Positions 33,701-42,565 are shown, numbered from the stretch's first letter. The stretch: 43,762 bases of DNA from Desulfobacterales bacterium (GCA_020348305.1 CP070746.1:5374539-5418300), one strand, 5' to 3'. The notes: generated by a model not told the origin, from the sequence alone. A program made the numbers and translations.

Positions 33701-34876
33701 TTATTGTGGCCTTTCTTTGGTGCGGGTGCTGATGAGAAAAAGTCCGGCGCCAATTGTCATAACCAGTGCGCCTGTTGGAAAAGCAAAACGCAGTTGAAAC
33801 AGATCCATCATGATTCCTCCCAGAAGCGCCCCGGTCAGCATTCCCAGGCTGTGTGCAACCGTCATCAACGCCATCACGCTGCCCATCGCATCGCTTTTGC
33901 TTCCTTTTAAAACCGCCATGGCCATAAGGGCCGGCATCGATATACCGCCCCCCAACCCAAAGATGATGGTAGCCAGCACCATATCGTGATAATTGTTGGC
34001 CCATTCAAATGATAAAATTGCATAACCAACAATCAACGCGCCAGTTACCACCAGCAATTTTTTATTCAACCAATCTGCGAGATACCCCATCGGCACATGA
34101 ATTGATCCGCTGATAAACACGCCTAGCATGATCAGAATGCCGATGGCTGAACCGGAAAGTGAAAATTCTGAGTCGGCGTACACCGGTATAAATCCCCATA
34201 TGATTCCAATACAGATGACGTATGCAAATCTGAATATAAAGAGGCCGGCTAATGACCTATCAAAAAGGAGCCCGCTCCACGGCATGGGGTCTTTGTGTAT
34301 GCCGATTACACGTTCGGATTTGGTCGGTGGAAGCAATAAAAGACACAAAACGAAACCAAGCAGGGCAAGTAGTCCCATACATATGAATGAGGCCTGAAGA
34401 TTGAGTCGATCCTTTATTAAGCCTCCGATCAATGGCCCGAGGCTTAGACCGAGGAACAAGGACATGTTAAACAGTCCCATGGTGAATCCTTCCCGGCCAT
34501 TGGGCGTGATATCCCCAACGTAGGCCTGGATAACCGGCATGAGCATCGCCGAGGCAACTCCATGGAAAAATCGAATGATGATAAGGGTTGTGACATCCTG
34601 TGAATAAATAAATGCAACGGAAATGAGCGCATAGGCGAAAAGACCGGGAACAATGAACGGTTTGCGTCCTTTTTTATCTGAAAGTCTACCAAAAAAAGGT
34701 AGAAAAAAGGTTCTCGAAAGGGAAAAGGCACCAAATATCAATCCAATATAAAGGCCGCTGGCTCCCAGATCATGAGCATATACCGGCAGTAGTGGCACGA
34801 CGATTCCTACTCCAGTTACCGTAGCAAATATCGAAAAAAAAAGAGTGGCAAATATTTTTTTATCGAGCTTTTGCAT
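33701..34876 (-). CDS. Major facilitator superfamily transporter
   Basis: A 391-residue protein with 12 predicted transmembrane helices and the MFS motif A GRLSDKKGRKP (63-73) between helices 2 and 3, plus a motif-C-like SLGPLIGG in helix 5. The arrangement (drug:H+ antiporter, TetA/Bcr-like group) suggests export of a small compound. It begins with ATG 34876 after a weak AGCAGG. No regulator or biosynthetic gene lies alongside, so the substrate is open. It stands between dnaJ and the moeA pair on the same strand with a 91-bp gap upstream. Confidence 0.87.
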   Translation of the reverse strand: MQKLDKKIFATLFFSIFATVTGVGIVVPLLPVYAHDLGASGLYIGLIFGAFSLSRTFFLPFFGRLSDKKGRKPFIVPGLFAYALISVAFIYSQDVTTLIIIRFFHGVASAMLMPVIQAYVGDITPNGREGFTMGLFNMSLFLGLSLGPLIGGLIKDRLNLQASFICMGLLALLGFVLCLLLLPPTKSERVIGIHKDPMPWSGLLFDRSLAGLFIFRFAYVICIGIIWGFIPVYADSEFSLSGSAIGILIMLGVFISGSIHVPMGYLADWLNKKLLVVTGALIVGYAILSFEWANNYHDMVLATIIFGLGGGISMPALMAMAVLKGSKSDAMGSVMALMTVAHSLGMLTGALLGGIMMDLFQLRFAFPTGALVMTIGAGLFLISTRTKERPQ

Positions 34877-34967
34877 TTAGTGCCTGCTTTAAAAAGCTTA
34901 TCTATTTCCATTCATTCTCGCAGAATGTTGTCTAGAAATGCGACCGCTAGATTCCTCAAATCTGCAA

Positions 34968-36902
34968 CTATTCAATATCAATAAATGCTCCTGTTTTCTG
35001 GGTGCTGTATCCCCCTAAGGATTCCACGCGATTTTTAAACGCTTGGCTATTTATAGTTTCAAGCAGGATTTGAATGTTTTGCGACTCAAAGTGTTCGTTG
35101 GGAATTACCAGATCATATTGCTCGGTGACAACTGGGATGAAGTCTAGATTTAACGCTTTTGCAGCAGCATAAATTCCTAAACCTGTGTCCACAGTACCAC
35201 TGAGCACAGCGACAGCAACAGACATGTGCGTAAATTCTTCGTCTCGATAGCCACGAATTTCTCCGGGTTGAATGCCAAGCTGCTTTAGTTTGTAATCCAG
35301 CAATATGCGTGTACCCGACCCGGCCTGTCGGTTTATAAAGCTTATATCTTTGCGGGCAAGATCCTCAATGCCCTTAATATTTTTCGGATTTTTTTTCATG
35401 ACAATGAGGCCTTGGTCCCGAAAAACCAGATGGACCAGTTTTATGTTTTTATTCGGTAATAATTTTTTGATATAAGATACATTGTAAGTCCCATCTTCTG
35501 TATCGAGCAAATGCGATCCCGCCAGATGACATCCACCTCTTTTGATGGCCATCAACCCACCCATACTGCCCACATGGCTGGATGAAAGCGTAAGATGGCT
35601 GTATGTAGACTTTATCTGATCGGCCAAGGTGTCCAATGTATTATCGTGGCTGCCTACGATGACAATGGTGTTGTGCACGGATGACAACGGCCGGAGAAGT
35701 TCAGCCGGAACCATTTCCTGATCTTTAAGACCTTCTAAATGGTTGGGTATGCGGATGACACCGTCCGCCTCGGTTAAAGACGTTATGGAGCCCGCGCCTC
35801 TTGGAAGTGGGGTGGCAACCACGCGATCACCGACTTTTCCGAGTTTCACGCGTACAAATTCTTCCACCCCAAGCTTGGAAGCAATTTTGCGAGTTGGCGC
35901 TACTAAAACAGTGTCTCTGGCTTGATTAGGCTGTCCCAGCATATGGGATATGAGCGGCTGGACGAACTGTTCGAAGGCTATGATGGCCGAAACCGGATAT
36001 CCGGGAATGCCAAATACCGGTTTATTCTTGACACTGCCTATGACAACCGGTTTGCCGGGCATTATCGTTACTCCATGGACCAGTACATCGCCTTGCTGGA
36101 GGATAGCATCCTTGGCATAATCTTCGGATCCGGCTGATGAGCCGCCTAGAATCAAAATAATCTGAAAATCTTCATCTACAGCTTTCGCGACGGCTTGATC
36201 GATCTTATCTAAATCGTCAGCTAATATCTCATGCCGGATAAATCTTGCCCCGCAGGATTCCGCTAGCGTTCCAAGCACAAACGAATTTGTTTCCAGTACT
36301 TGTCCCGGTTTGAGATTTTGCAGTTCAATGTGGTACCAATCCACGATTTCCGACCCCGTAGGAATGATAAGGATCTTTGGTTTTGACTTAACCGGCACGG
36401 AAAAGATACCTCCAGCTAAAAGCGCTCCCACGCAATAAGGTGTGATCATATGGTTTTGAGGAAAAAGCATTTCAGTGGCTACGATATCTTCACCAACTTT
36501 GCGGACATTTTGCCAAGGAAACACCGGTGCTTCAATTTCAATCCGTTTCTCATCTCGTCGGTGAACATGTTCGATCATAATCACTGCATCGGTATCCACC
36601 GGCATCACATGGCCGGTGTTCACATAAAACGCATCTTGATTAATGGTAAGTTTTTTCGGATGGGTCTCACTGGCCCCAAAGGTTATTCCAGCCTTAACGG
36701 CAAGGCCGTCCATCGCTGCCGCATGAAAATTCGGTGATGAAATCTCGGCAAAAATCGGCGCGGCCAGCACTCGCCCTACTGACTCAGGAACAGGCACGGT
36801 TTCTGTGTCAAGCTGATCCGATAAAAAAAAGGATTCAAAGAGGATTTCGCGAGCCTCTTTGAGGGTTTTCATGTTCAAATAGACGTGACGTTCTTTTTTC
36901 AT
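34968..36902 (-). CDS. MoeA-type molybdopterin molybdotransferase fused to a PBP-like domain
   Basis: A 644-residue two-part protein. Residues 10-405 are MoeA, which inserts molybdate (or tungstate) into adenylated molybdopterin: AAAMDGLAV at 61-69, PTGSE at 181-185, GGSSAGSED at 253-261, MPGKPVVIG at 281-289 and IPGYPVSA at 299-306. Residues 412-640 are a periplasmic-binding-protein-like domain (PF12727 type) that recalls LysR/ModE substrate sensors, with VGSMGGL, AGSHLLDTEDGTYN and RQAGSGTR motifs. This fusion is known from archaea and anaerobic bacteria and may deliver or sense the oxyanion. A second moeA lies 96 bp upstream. Confidence 0.88.
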   Translation of the reverse strand: MKKERHVYLNMKTLKEAREILFESFFLSDQLDTETVPVPESVGRVLAAPIFAEISSPNFHAAAMDGLAVKAGITFGASETHPKKLTINQDAFYVNTGHVMPVDTDAVIMIEHVHRRDEKRIEIEAPVFPWQNVRKVGEDIVATEMLFPQNHMITPYCVGALLAGGIFSVPVKSKPKILIIPTGSEIVDWYHIELQNLKPGQVLETNSFVLGTLAESCGARFIRHEILADDLDKIDQAVAKAVDEDFQIILILGGSSAGSEDYAKDAILQQGDVLVHGVTIMPGKPVVIGSVKNKPVFGIPGYPVSAIIAFEQFVQPLISHMLGQPNQARDTVLVAPTRKIASKLGVEEFVRVKLGKVGDRVVATPLPRGAGSITSLTEADGVIRIPNHLEGLKDQEMVPAELLRPLSSVHNTIVIVGSHDNTLDTLADQIKSTYSHLTLSSSHVGSMGGLMAIKRGGCHLAGSHLLDTEDGTYNVSYIKKLLPNKNIKLVHLVFRDQGLIVMKKNPKNIKGIEDLARKDISFINRQAGSGTRILLDYKLKQLGIQPGEIRGYRDEEFTHMSVAVAVLSGTVDTGLGIYAAAKALNLDFIPVVTEQYDLVIPNEHFESQNIQILLETINSQAFKNRVESLGGYSTQKTGAFIDIE

Positions 36903-36998
36903 ACTATCTCCAGCTAAATTGAATCACGACTCCATTGTTCCAATACTCCAGCAATCATTGAGTTTAGAGTTATTTCTTACCTCATTGCGGATTCCTGA

Positions 36999-38240
36999 TT
37001 ACAGTGGTAACACTTCAACTTCCGTTCCTTTTTCCAACCCCTCGGTGTTCATTCCGATTTCAATCAAGCCGTCTGCTTGAACCATTGTATTAATGAGACC
37101 TGATTTACCAAGAATCGGTTCGGCCCAGAGCGTTCCTTTTTTATGGAGTAGACGCACACGAATATAATCGACACGCCCCTGGGCAGAGGGTAAGTTTCGG
37201 CTCAAGATAGCTTGAGTTCGCAAATCTCTATCAAATTGTTGGGCAAGTCCGCTGATATGCTCGACAAAAGGTTTGACGATTCTTGAATATACGATCATGG
37301 CCGAGACAACATGTCCGGGAAGCCCCCAGAATGCTTTGCGTTGAACTTTGGCCAGAATGGTTGGTTTTCCCGGACTGATGGAAATACCGTGGAAAAATAT
37401 ATTCGTGTCTTTCAGGGAGGTGAGAACATCGATTGTCAAATCACGAACTCCCACAGAGCTTCCCCCGGATACCAGAACCATATCGCATTGGGAAAGCGCC
37501 TGATTGCATTTATCCGATAAAGCCTTAAAATAATCGTGCACAATCCCAAAAGAAACCGATCTTGCCCCGGTCTGCTGAACTAGTCCCGACAAGGTGTAGG
37601 TGTTGATATCCCGTATTTGACCCGGCCCTGGAATTTCATCGATAGTCACAATCTCATCTCCTGTGGAAATGATTCCAATTACAGGTTGTTTATAAACGTT
37701 GGCGCTTGTTTTACCGAAGGCTGCCAAAAGACCCGTCTCCTGAGGTCTGATTTTGGTGCCGGCGGTCAGTACGGTCGTGCCTTTAGTATAATCTTCGCCG
37801 ACTTCGATTACATTTTGTCCGGGTGCCACACTGCGATAGGCCTCAATGGTCGTCTCATCGATCTTCCCGGTGTGTTCAATCATAATGACACTGTCCGCGC
37901 CTTGTGGCAGCATTCCGCCTGTAGATATTTTGACGGCCTCACCGGGTCCGATGGAATAATCCGGTGATTCCCCCATGACAACAGCGCCTTTGACGGACAG
38001 ATAGGCAGGATTACCCTCGCTGGCGCCAAAGGTGGATACCCCTTGGACAGCGAAACCGTCCATGGTAGAGCGTCGAAAGTCCGGCAGGTCAATGTCGGAT
38101 ATGATATCTTCTGCCAGAATTCTTCCAACTGTTTGCGGAAGTGTTATCTTTTCAACACCTACCGGTGGAAATTTGTGAATATATTCGAAAACCTCATCCA
38201 GATTAATGACGTTAAAAAATTCTTTCATGGCATTCATCAT
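36999..38240 (-). CDS. moeA: Molybdopterin molybdotransferase MoeA
   Basis: A 413-residue MoeA of normal length. Motifs are RRSTMDGFAV (56-65), ISTGDEIV (191-198), GGSSVGVRD (259-267), SPGKPTILA and GLPGHVVSA. It finishes molybdenum cofactor by exchanging AMP for molybdate. It shares about the same layout as the first 405 residues of the next gene, so the two are diverged paralogues; having two is common in anaerobes that use both molybdenum and tungsten. Starts at 38240 or 38228 are both possible; neither has a strong ribosome binding site. MoaA-MoaE and Mog genes are not in the window. Confidence 0.92.
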   Translation of the reverse strand: MMNAMKEFFNVINLDEVFEYIHKFPPVGVEKITLPQTVGRILAEDIISDIDLPDFRRSTMDGFAVQGVSTFGASEGNPAYLSVKGAVVMGESPDYSIGPGEAVKISTGGMLPQGADSVIMIEHTGKIDETTIEAYRSVAPGQNVIEVGEDYTKGTTVLTAGTKIRPQETGLLAAFGKTSANVYKQPVIGIISTGDEIVTIDEIPGPGQIRDINTYTLSGLVQQTGARSVSFGIVHDYFKALSDKCNQALSQCDMVLVSGGSSVGVRDLTIDVLTSLKDTNIFFHGISISPGKPTILAKVQRKAFWGLPGHVVSAMIVYSRIVKPFVEHISGLAQQFDRDLRTQAILSRNLPSAQGRVDYIRVRLLHKKGTLWAEPILGKSGLINTMVQADGLIEIGMNTEGLEKGTEVEVLPL

Positions 38241-38602
38241 TACTTATCAAACGAAATTTTTACAAGATGTTCGCACCTTCACAATAATTTTAACTAGAAG
38301 TGGTTTCAAAATCTCGGACACTTGACGGGGTTTTGATACCATTTTAAGAAGTATCATAGTGGGAATAACAATTCATACAATTGGGAACCCCATTTCGATC
38401 CGGTTTTTGTTTGGTCTCCCGGATTTCCATTTCTGATTTTCCAATGGCGCTATGCCCTCTTACCAATCAATTTGCCCATCATTACTTTTTCACGAATGAA
38501 ACGATGGAATCTGTTATTTCCCATCAGTAACAAAAAATAAATATTCAATGCCAAGTTTCAAGTTTGCGCTTTCGGGTACCGAATAACGACACATCTGACA
38601 AC

Positions 38603-38630
38603 TTGCAAAATCTTGAAAGCAGAGTATAAT
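38603..38630 (+). promoter_or_regulatory. Candidate promoter of the DEAD-box helicase gene
   Basis: TTGCAA (38603-38608), a 16-bp spacer and a perfect TATAAT (38625-38630). Transcription would begin near 38637, giving a 5' leader of about 250 nt that contains the whole repeat block at 38652-38842. Confidence 0.5.
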
Positions 38631-38651
38631 TGTGATGATTTAAACGTAAGT

Positions 38652-38842
38652 GTTCACAGGTTCAGAGTTCACCGTTCAGGGTTACCGTTCTTTCGTTGAC
38701 CTTGCTCGTAGGTTTCTAACTACATGATGAATCCTCGAATAACAGTGCGGGTGCGTTCAGTACCCAGACATTCATAGGTTCAGGCTTTACCGTTCAAGGT
38801 TATCTTAACCGTGAACTCCGAACCTCTGAACCCTTGAACGGT
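38652..38842. repeat. GTTCA-heptamer element with inverted arms
   Basis: Heptamers GTTCACA, GGTTCAG, AGTTCAC, CGTTCAG and GGTTACC run in phase from 38652 to 38686. A second series, TTCATAG, GTTCAGG, CTTTACC and GTTCAAG, spans 38771-38798, followed by inverse units up to 38842. ACCGTTCAAGG (38789-38799) pairs perfectly with CCTTGAACGGT (38832-38842). The RNA would fold strongly in front of the helicase coding sequence. Confidence 0.65.
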
Positions 38843-38889
38843 TACATTTAAACACAAGTTAAGACACGACATACATTAGGTAGGAAAAA

Positions 38890-40377
38890 TTGGAAAATGA
38901 AACTCTAAGCAAGGGGCCTCCGCACCCGACCTTAAACCAACGCGCAGATAAACCTGATTTTTTGACGCAAACCCGTTTCGATCAGTTCGAATTGCCTGCA
39001 GAAGTCCTTGCGGGTTTAAGCGATGCGAATTTTACTTACTGCACCCCCATCCAAGCTGAGAGCCTGCCTGTAAGCTTAGCCGGTCGTGACATTGCCGGCC
39101 AAGCCCAGACGGGTACCGGCAAAACCGCTGCGTTTTTAGTCACCGTAATCACACGCCTTCTGGCCCAATCTGATCGCCCCCGGGAACTACCTTCAGTTTT
39201 AATTGTCGCTCCCACCCGGGAGCTGTCGCGCCAAATATATGAGGAAGCCAAGATACTGTTTGGCCACACCGAGTTCAGACTAATACAGATAGTAGGAGGT
39301 ATTGACTATCGCAAACAGGCCGAAACCCTTCGTCATGGGGTGGACGTTATTATCTGTACGCCGGGTCGAATTATCGATTATTTAAAAAAGGGGATTTTTA
39401 AAACCGAGGGAATCCAAATTCTCGTTATTGATGAAGCCGACCGACTCTTTGATCTTGGTTTCACCAAGGATATGCGATACCTGCTGCGCAAACTTCCTCA
39501 CTATGAGAAAAGACAATCTATGCTTTTTTCGGCCACCCTTTCGTATCGTGTTATGGAGTTAACGTATGAATTCATGAACCTGCCTGAGTTTATATCGGTT
39601 ACTCCCGATCAAATAACTGTGGAAGGTATTGATCAGGTCTTATTCCACGTGGGCCGTGAAAAGAAACTTTCGCTGCTTTTGGGATGGCTTAAGAGGGAAG
39701 ATTGGACTCGGGTGCTTATCTTTGTAAACACAAAAATCGGAGTAGATTGGTTGACAAAAAAACTAAAAGGAAACCGATGGCCGGCGGAGGGAATTACCGG
39801 AGATCTTCCCCAACGCAAAAGATTTCGACTGATGGAACGATTTAAGAACGGCCACATCAAAATTTTGGTCGCCACAGATGTTGCTTCTCGAGGCATTCAT
39901 GTAGAAGATATCAGTCATGTAATTAATTATGACCTGCCTCAGGATTCAGAAAATTATGTTCATCGAATCGGCCGAACCGCAAGAGCAGGTAAAACAGGGC
40001 AGGCATTATCTTTGGCTTGCGAAGAATATGTTTTCCATTTAGAGCCGCTTGAGGAAATGTTAGGTTACAAGATCCCAGTTGTCTGGCCTGATGATGACTG
40101 GTTTATTAGAGACACATCCAAGCCGCTATCCTCGAATCGAACCGGGCGTCTCAAAAGATCAGCCCAACGCCGGGGATGGAAAAGTAATAAAATGCCGGCA
40201 ACCCGTCGTAAAACCGGTGAAACGCCTAAGACCCGTTTGTTTCCGGGCGCTTTTTTTGGTTTTGGCCCCGAGCCTAAAAAGATTGAGACCTCCAAATCTC
40301 CTCAAGGCCGAGAGGAGCCATCTAAAATAAAGAAGAAACCTTCCAGCTCCCGTAAAAAGAGTACCTCTTCTGAATAA
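38890..40377 (+). CDS. rhlB: DEAD-box ATP-dependent RNA helicase, RhlB-like
   Basis: A 495-residue helicase. The Q-motif region is F-D-Q-F-E-L with CTPIQ (51-55), Walker A is AQTGTGKT (72-79), DEAD is 181-184 in VIDEADRLFDLGF, SAT is 214-216 in MLFSATLSYRV, and motifs V-VI are ATDVASRG and HRIGRTARAG. LAGRDIAGQAQTGTGKT, DLGFTKDMRYLLRKLP and LACEEYVFHLEPLE resemble RhlB more than RhlE or DeaD. The last 90 residues are a Lys/Arg/Ser-rich, probably disordered RNA-binding tail. The start is TTG 38890 after AGGTAGGA. A structured leader of about 250 nt precedes it. RhlB unwinds RNA for turnover and ribosome work. Confidence 0.9.
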   Translation: MENETLSKGPPHPTLNQRADKPDFLTQTRFDQFELPAEVLAGLSDANFTYCTPIQAESLPVSLAGRDIAGQAQTGTGKTAAFLVTVITRLLAQSDRPRELPSVLIVAPTRELSRQIYEEAKILFGHTEFRLIQIVGGIDYRKQAETLRHGVDVIICTPGRIIDYLKKGIFKTEGIQILVIDEADRLFDLGFTKDMRYLLRKLPHYEKRQSMLFSATLSYRVMELTYEFMNLPEFISVTPDQITVEGIDQVLFHVGREKKLSLLLGWLKREDWTRVLIFVNTKIGVDWLTKKLKGNRWPAEGITGDLPQRKRFRLMERFKNGHIKILVATDVASRGIHVEDISHVINYDLPQDSENYVHRIGRTARAGKTGQALSLACEEYVFHLEPLEEMLGYKIPVVWPDDDWFIRDTSKPLSSNRTGRLKRSAQRRGWKSNKMPATRRKTGETPKTRLFPGAFFGFGPEPKKIETSKSPQGREEPSKIKKKPSSSRKKSTSSE

Positions 40378-40380
40378 ATT

Positions 40381-40650
40381 ATAGTTATACGATACAGAAA
40401 TGCCACAATTTTATGATCTCCAGGGAATCCGATTTTTTCTTCCAGGCGATATCAATTGCTTTCCGGGAGGGTGACCACATATTTATGATGAGACGATCTT
40501 TAATATCAGATCAACTGCGCTGCGTCAGCAATCATAAATATGTGGTCACCGCTGGGGCGCAGTCGCCACTGACAGCGATATCGCCTTCCAGAAAAAATCG
40601 GATTCCCCTCATGCCGAAAGAAATGTAGGTTTTCAACCTCGTATAACTAT
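40381..40650. repeat. Nested 270-bp inverted repeat (MITE-like or structured element)
   Basis: Four pairs of inverted segments are nested. Outermost is ATAGTTATACGA (40381-40392) with TCGTATAACTAT (40639-40650). Next is GGGAATCCGATTTTTTCT (40423-40440) with its exact inverse at 40590-40607, then AGGCGATATC (40444-40453) with GATATCGCCT (40577-40586), and innermost a perfect 20-bp pair, 40470-40489 with 40531-40550. It begins three bases after the helicase stop codon and fills most of the gap to the methyltransferase. No transposase or credible open frame lies inside. The pattern suits a non-autonomous mobile element or a long stem-loop RNA. Confidence 0.8.
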
Positions 40651-40702
40651 TATGATGGGTTTTGGCTTGATTAACTAATATTTATTTCTTACATTAGCAC
40701 TC

Positions 40703-41449
40703 ATGGGACATGTATTCGATTTCCATGACGCAGTCACGTATGAGCGATGGTTGAGCTCGCCTGAAAACAAATTTGTTTTTGAGCTTGAAACTCAGCTGAT
40801 GCGCGATCTGCTTAAACCGATGCGGGGGGAATCTATCCTCGATATTGGATGTGGAACCGGAGCATGCCTCCAGGCTTTTCTGGATATGGGCTTGCAGGTT
40901 ACCGGTGTGGACCCTTCCACCTATATGCTCGACATTGCATTTAAAAATGTAGGTAGTCGGGTTGATCTTTATCGGGGTTATGCTGAAGATCTTCCTTTTG
41001 GCGATAATTCCTTTACCTATGCCTGTTTGTTCACAACCCTTGAATTTGTAGAGGATCCCCAAAAATCTCTGGAAGAAGCCTGTCGGGTAGCCAAAGATCG
41101 GGTCTTCATTGGCGTGTTGAACCGATATGCCATCAAAGGGATTCAACGGCGTGTCAAGGGCATATTTGCGTCAACGATATACAATCAAGCTCAATTTTTC
41201 AGCGTTTGGGAGTTAAAAAGCATCATTCGGGGCATTTTGGGCGCTGTGCCCGTCTCCTGGCGGACCGTATGCCAGTTGCCATCACCGGTTGGTAAACTTG
41301 CCCACAGTCTAGAACAAAACAAAGTCGTTCAACGATGCCCATTCGGAGCATTTGCCGGCATGATTGTTTCGCTAATTCCCAGATTTAGAACCAAGCCCCT
41401 GGCGATGAGGTACCAAACCAAACATACCACCGGGACAGCGACGGGATAA
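40703..41449 (+). CDS. Class I SAM-dependent methyltransferase
   Basis: A 248-residue methyltransferase of the Methyltransf_11 type. The SAM-binding motif I is ILDIGCGTG (45-53), the acidic residue after strand 2 is D70 in VTGVDPS, and motif II/III lie in AEDLPFGDNSF and FVEDPQKSLEEACRV. The C-terminal 80 residues are basic and lack a recognised domain. The acceptor may be a quinone, lipid or small molecule; it is not predictable. It is 35 bp upstream of the AmrS-type radical SAM gene and probably shares its transcript. No good ribosome binding site precedes the ATG. Confidence 0.83.
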   Translation: MGHVFDFHDAVTYERWLSSPENKFVFELETQLMRDLLKPMRGESILDIGCGTGACLQAFLDMGLQVTGVDPSTYMLDIAFKNVGSRVDLYRGYAEDLPFGDNSFTYACLFTTLEFVEDPQKSLEEACRVAKDRVFIGVLNRYAIKGIQRRVKGIFASTIYNQAQFFSVWELKSIIRGILGAVPVSWRTVCQLPSPVGKLAHSLEQNKVVQRCPFGAFAGMIVSLIPRFRTKPLAMRYQTKHTTGTATG

Positions 41450-41484
41450 GTGGGGCCATTATTCCCTAAAGGAGCGAAGCGATT

Positions 41485-42495
41485 ATGGAAGCTTACTTAT
41501 ATGAACCGTTGGAAGAGCAAAAGGTAAAATGTAACCTTTGTAGCCACCGGTGTATCATTAAAGACGGTCGCCGGGGAATATGCAGTGTGCGGGAAAATCG
41601 CTCCGGGATATTAAGGACACTGGTGTACGGTAAGGTAATTGCCCGACACATTGATCCCATTGAAAAAAAACCCCTTTTTCATTTCCTGCCGGGGTCCCTT
41701 TCGTATTCGATTGCCACCGTGGGCTGCAATTTTAAATGCCGCTTTTGCCAGAATGCGGATATTGCCCAGATGCCCTCTGATCACAAAGGCGTTATTATGG
41801 GAGATACGTACACACCTGAGCAGGTGGTGGCTGCGGCCGAAAGAGGGGGCTGCCGAAGTATCTCCTATACCTATACCGAGCCGACTGTTTTTTTTGAATT
41901 GGCCTACGATACCGCCAAACTCGCCCATGAAAAAGGGATCCGCAACGTGTTTGTCACCAACGGGTATATGACCGCTGAAGCCCTCAACATGATTAATCCC
42001 TATCTGGATGCCGCTAATGTAGATCTGAAAGCGTTCAGAGATAAGTATTATAAGGAGCTTTGTAGCGCGAAACTCAAACACGTCTTAAAAACATTAAAAT
42101 TGATGAAGTCTCTCGACATCTTCGTGGAGGTCACCACCTTGATTGTGCCAGGATTAAATGATGATAAGGCCGAGCTTGAAGATCTGGCATCATTTATCAA
42201 GAATGATATGGGCTCAGAAACACCCTGGCATATCAGCCGGTTTCATCCGACGTATAAACTGATGGATAGAGCTTCTACCCCGGTTAAAACCCTCACGATG
42301 GCCCGCGAAATCGGTTTGAATGTGGGATTGAAATATGTTTATACCGGCAATGTGCCCGGTAATGAGGGAGAAAATACCTTTTGTTATAGTTGTGGACAGG
42401 TGGTTATCGAGAGGTGGGGTTTTCAAGTGGGGAAAATTCAGATGGCAAACGGTCAGTGCACCAAATGTGGTGCGAAGATCGATGGAATGTGGTAA
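41485..42495 (+). CDS. amrS: AmmeMemoRadiSam-system radical SAM enzyme
   Basis: A 336-residue radical SAM protein of the AmrS/PflA-like group. The SAM cluster motif is C81-x3-C85-x2-C88 in VGCNFKCRFCQN. The family's extra cysteines are present at the N-terminus (C16, C19, C23, C33 in CNLCSHRC and GICSVREN) and C-terminus (CYSC and CTKC), suggesting additional metal sites. In many genomes this enzyme is encoded with AMMECR1 and Memo-like proteins; its chemistry is not established. Neither partner is in the window. GGAG lies ten bases before the ATG. Confidence 0.88.
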   Translation: MEAYLYEPLEEQKVKCNLCSHRCIIKDGRRGICSVRENRSGILRTLVYGKVIARHIDPIEKKPLFHFLPGSLSYSIATVGCNFKCRFCQNADIAQMPSDHKGVIMGDTYTPEQVVAAAERGGCRSISYTYTEPTVFFELAYDTAKLAHEKGIRNVFVTNGYMTAEALNMINPYLDAANVDLKAFRDKYYKELCSAKLKHVLKTLKLMKSLDIFVEVTTLIVPGLNDDKAELEDLASFIKNDMGSETPWHISRFHPTYKLMDRASTPVKTLTMAREIGLNVGLKYVYTGNVPGNEGENTFCYSCGQVVIERWGFQVGKIQMANGQCTKCGAKIDGMW

Positions 42496-42565
42496 TTACA
42501 AAAGCAAATTTTTAATGTTGTTGTAGGTAGAAAAAACATCAAGCGTAAGAACTTTGAGAGGCAAT

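Larger units (their letters stand above)
38241..38889. other. 649-bp intergenic region between moeA and the helicase gene
   Basis: No credible coding frame or RNA gene is seen here. The first 360 bp carry nothing recognisable apart from AT-rich stretches. The second half contains the promoter at 38603-38630 and the repeat block at 38652-38842, ending in the helicase ribosome binding site AGGTAGGA just before 38890. Confidence 0.6.

Noticed and set aside
33585..34004. A 139-codon minus-strand frame overlapping the 3' end of the MFS gene
   Set aside because: It is out of frame with the transporter, rich in Gly, His and Arg as expected from a shifted frame, and shows no motif.
20981..38842. The repeat blocks as possible CRISPR arrays
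   Set aside because: Units are only 7-8 bp, degenerate, without unique spacers of 30-40 bp, and no cas gene is present.
40413..40628. A 71-codon frame inside the nested inverted repeat
   Set aside because: It arises from the repeat arms read in one frame; no ribosome binding site, family motif or transposase similarity.
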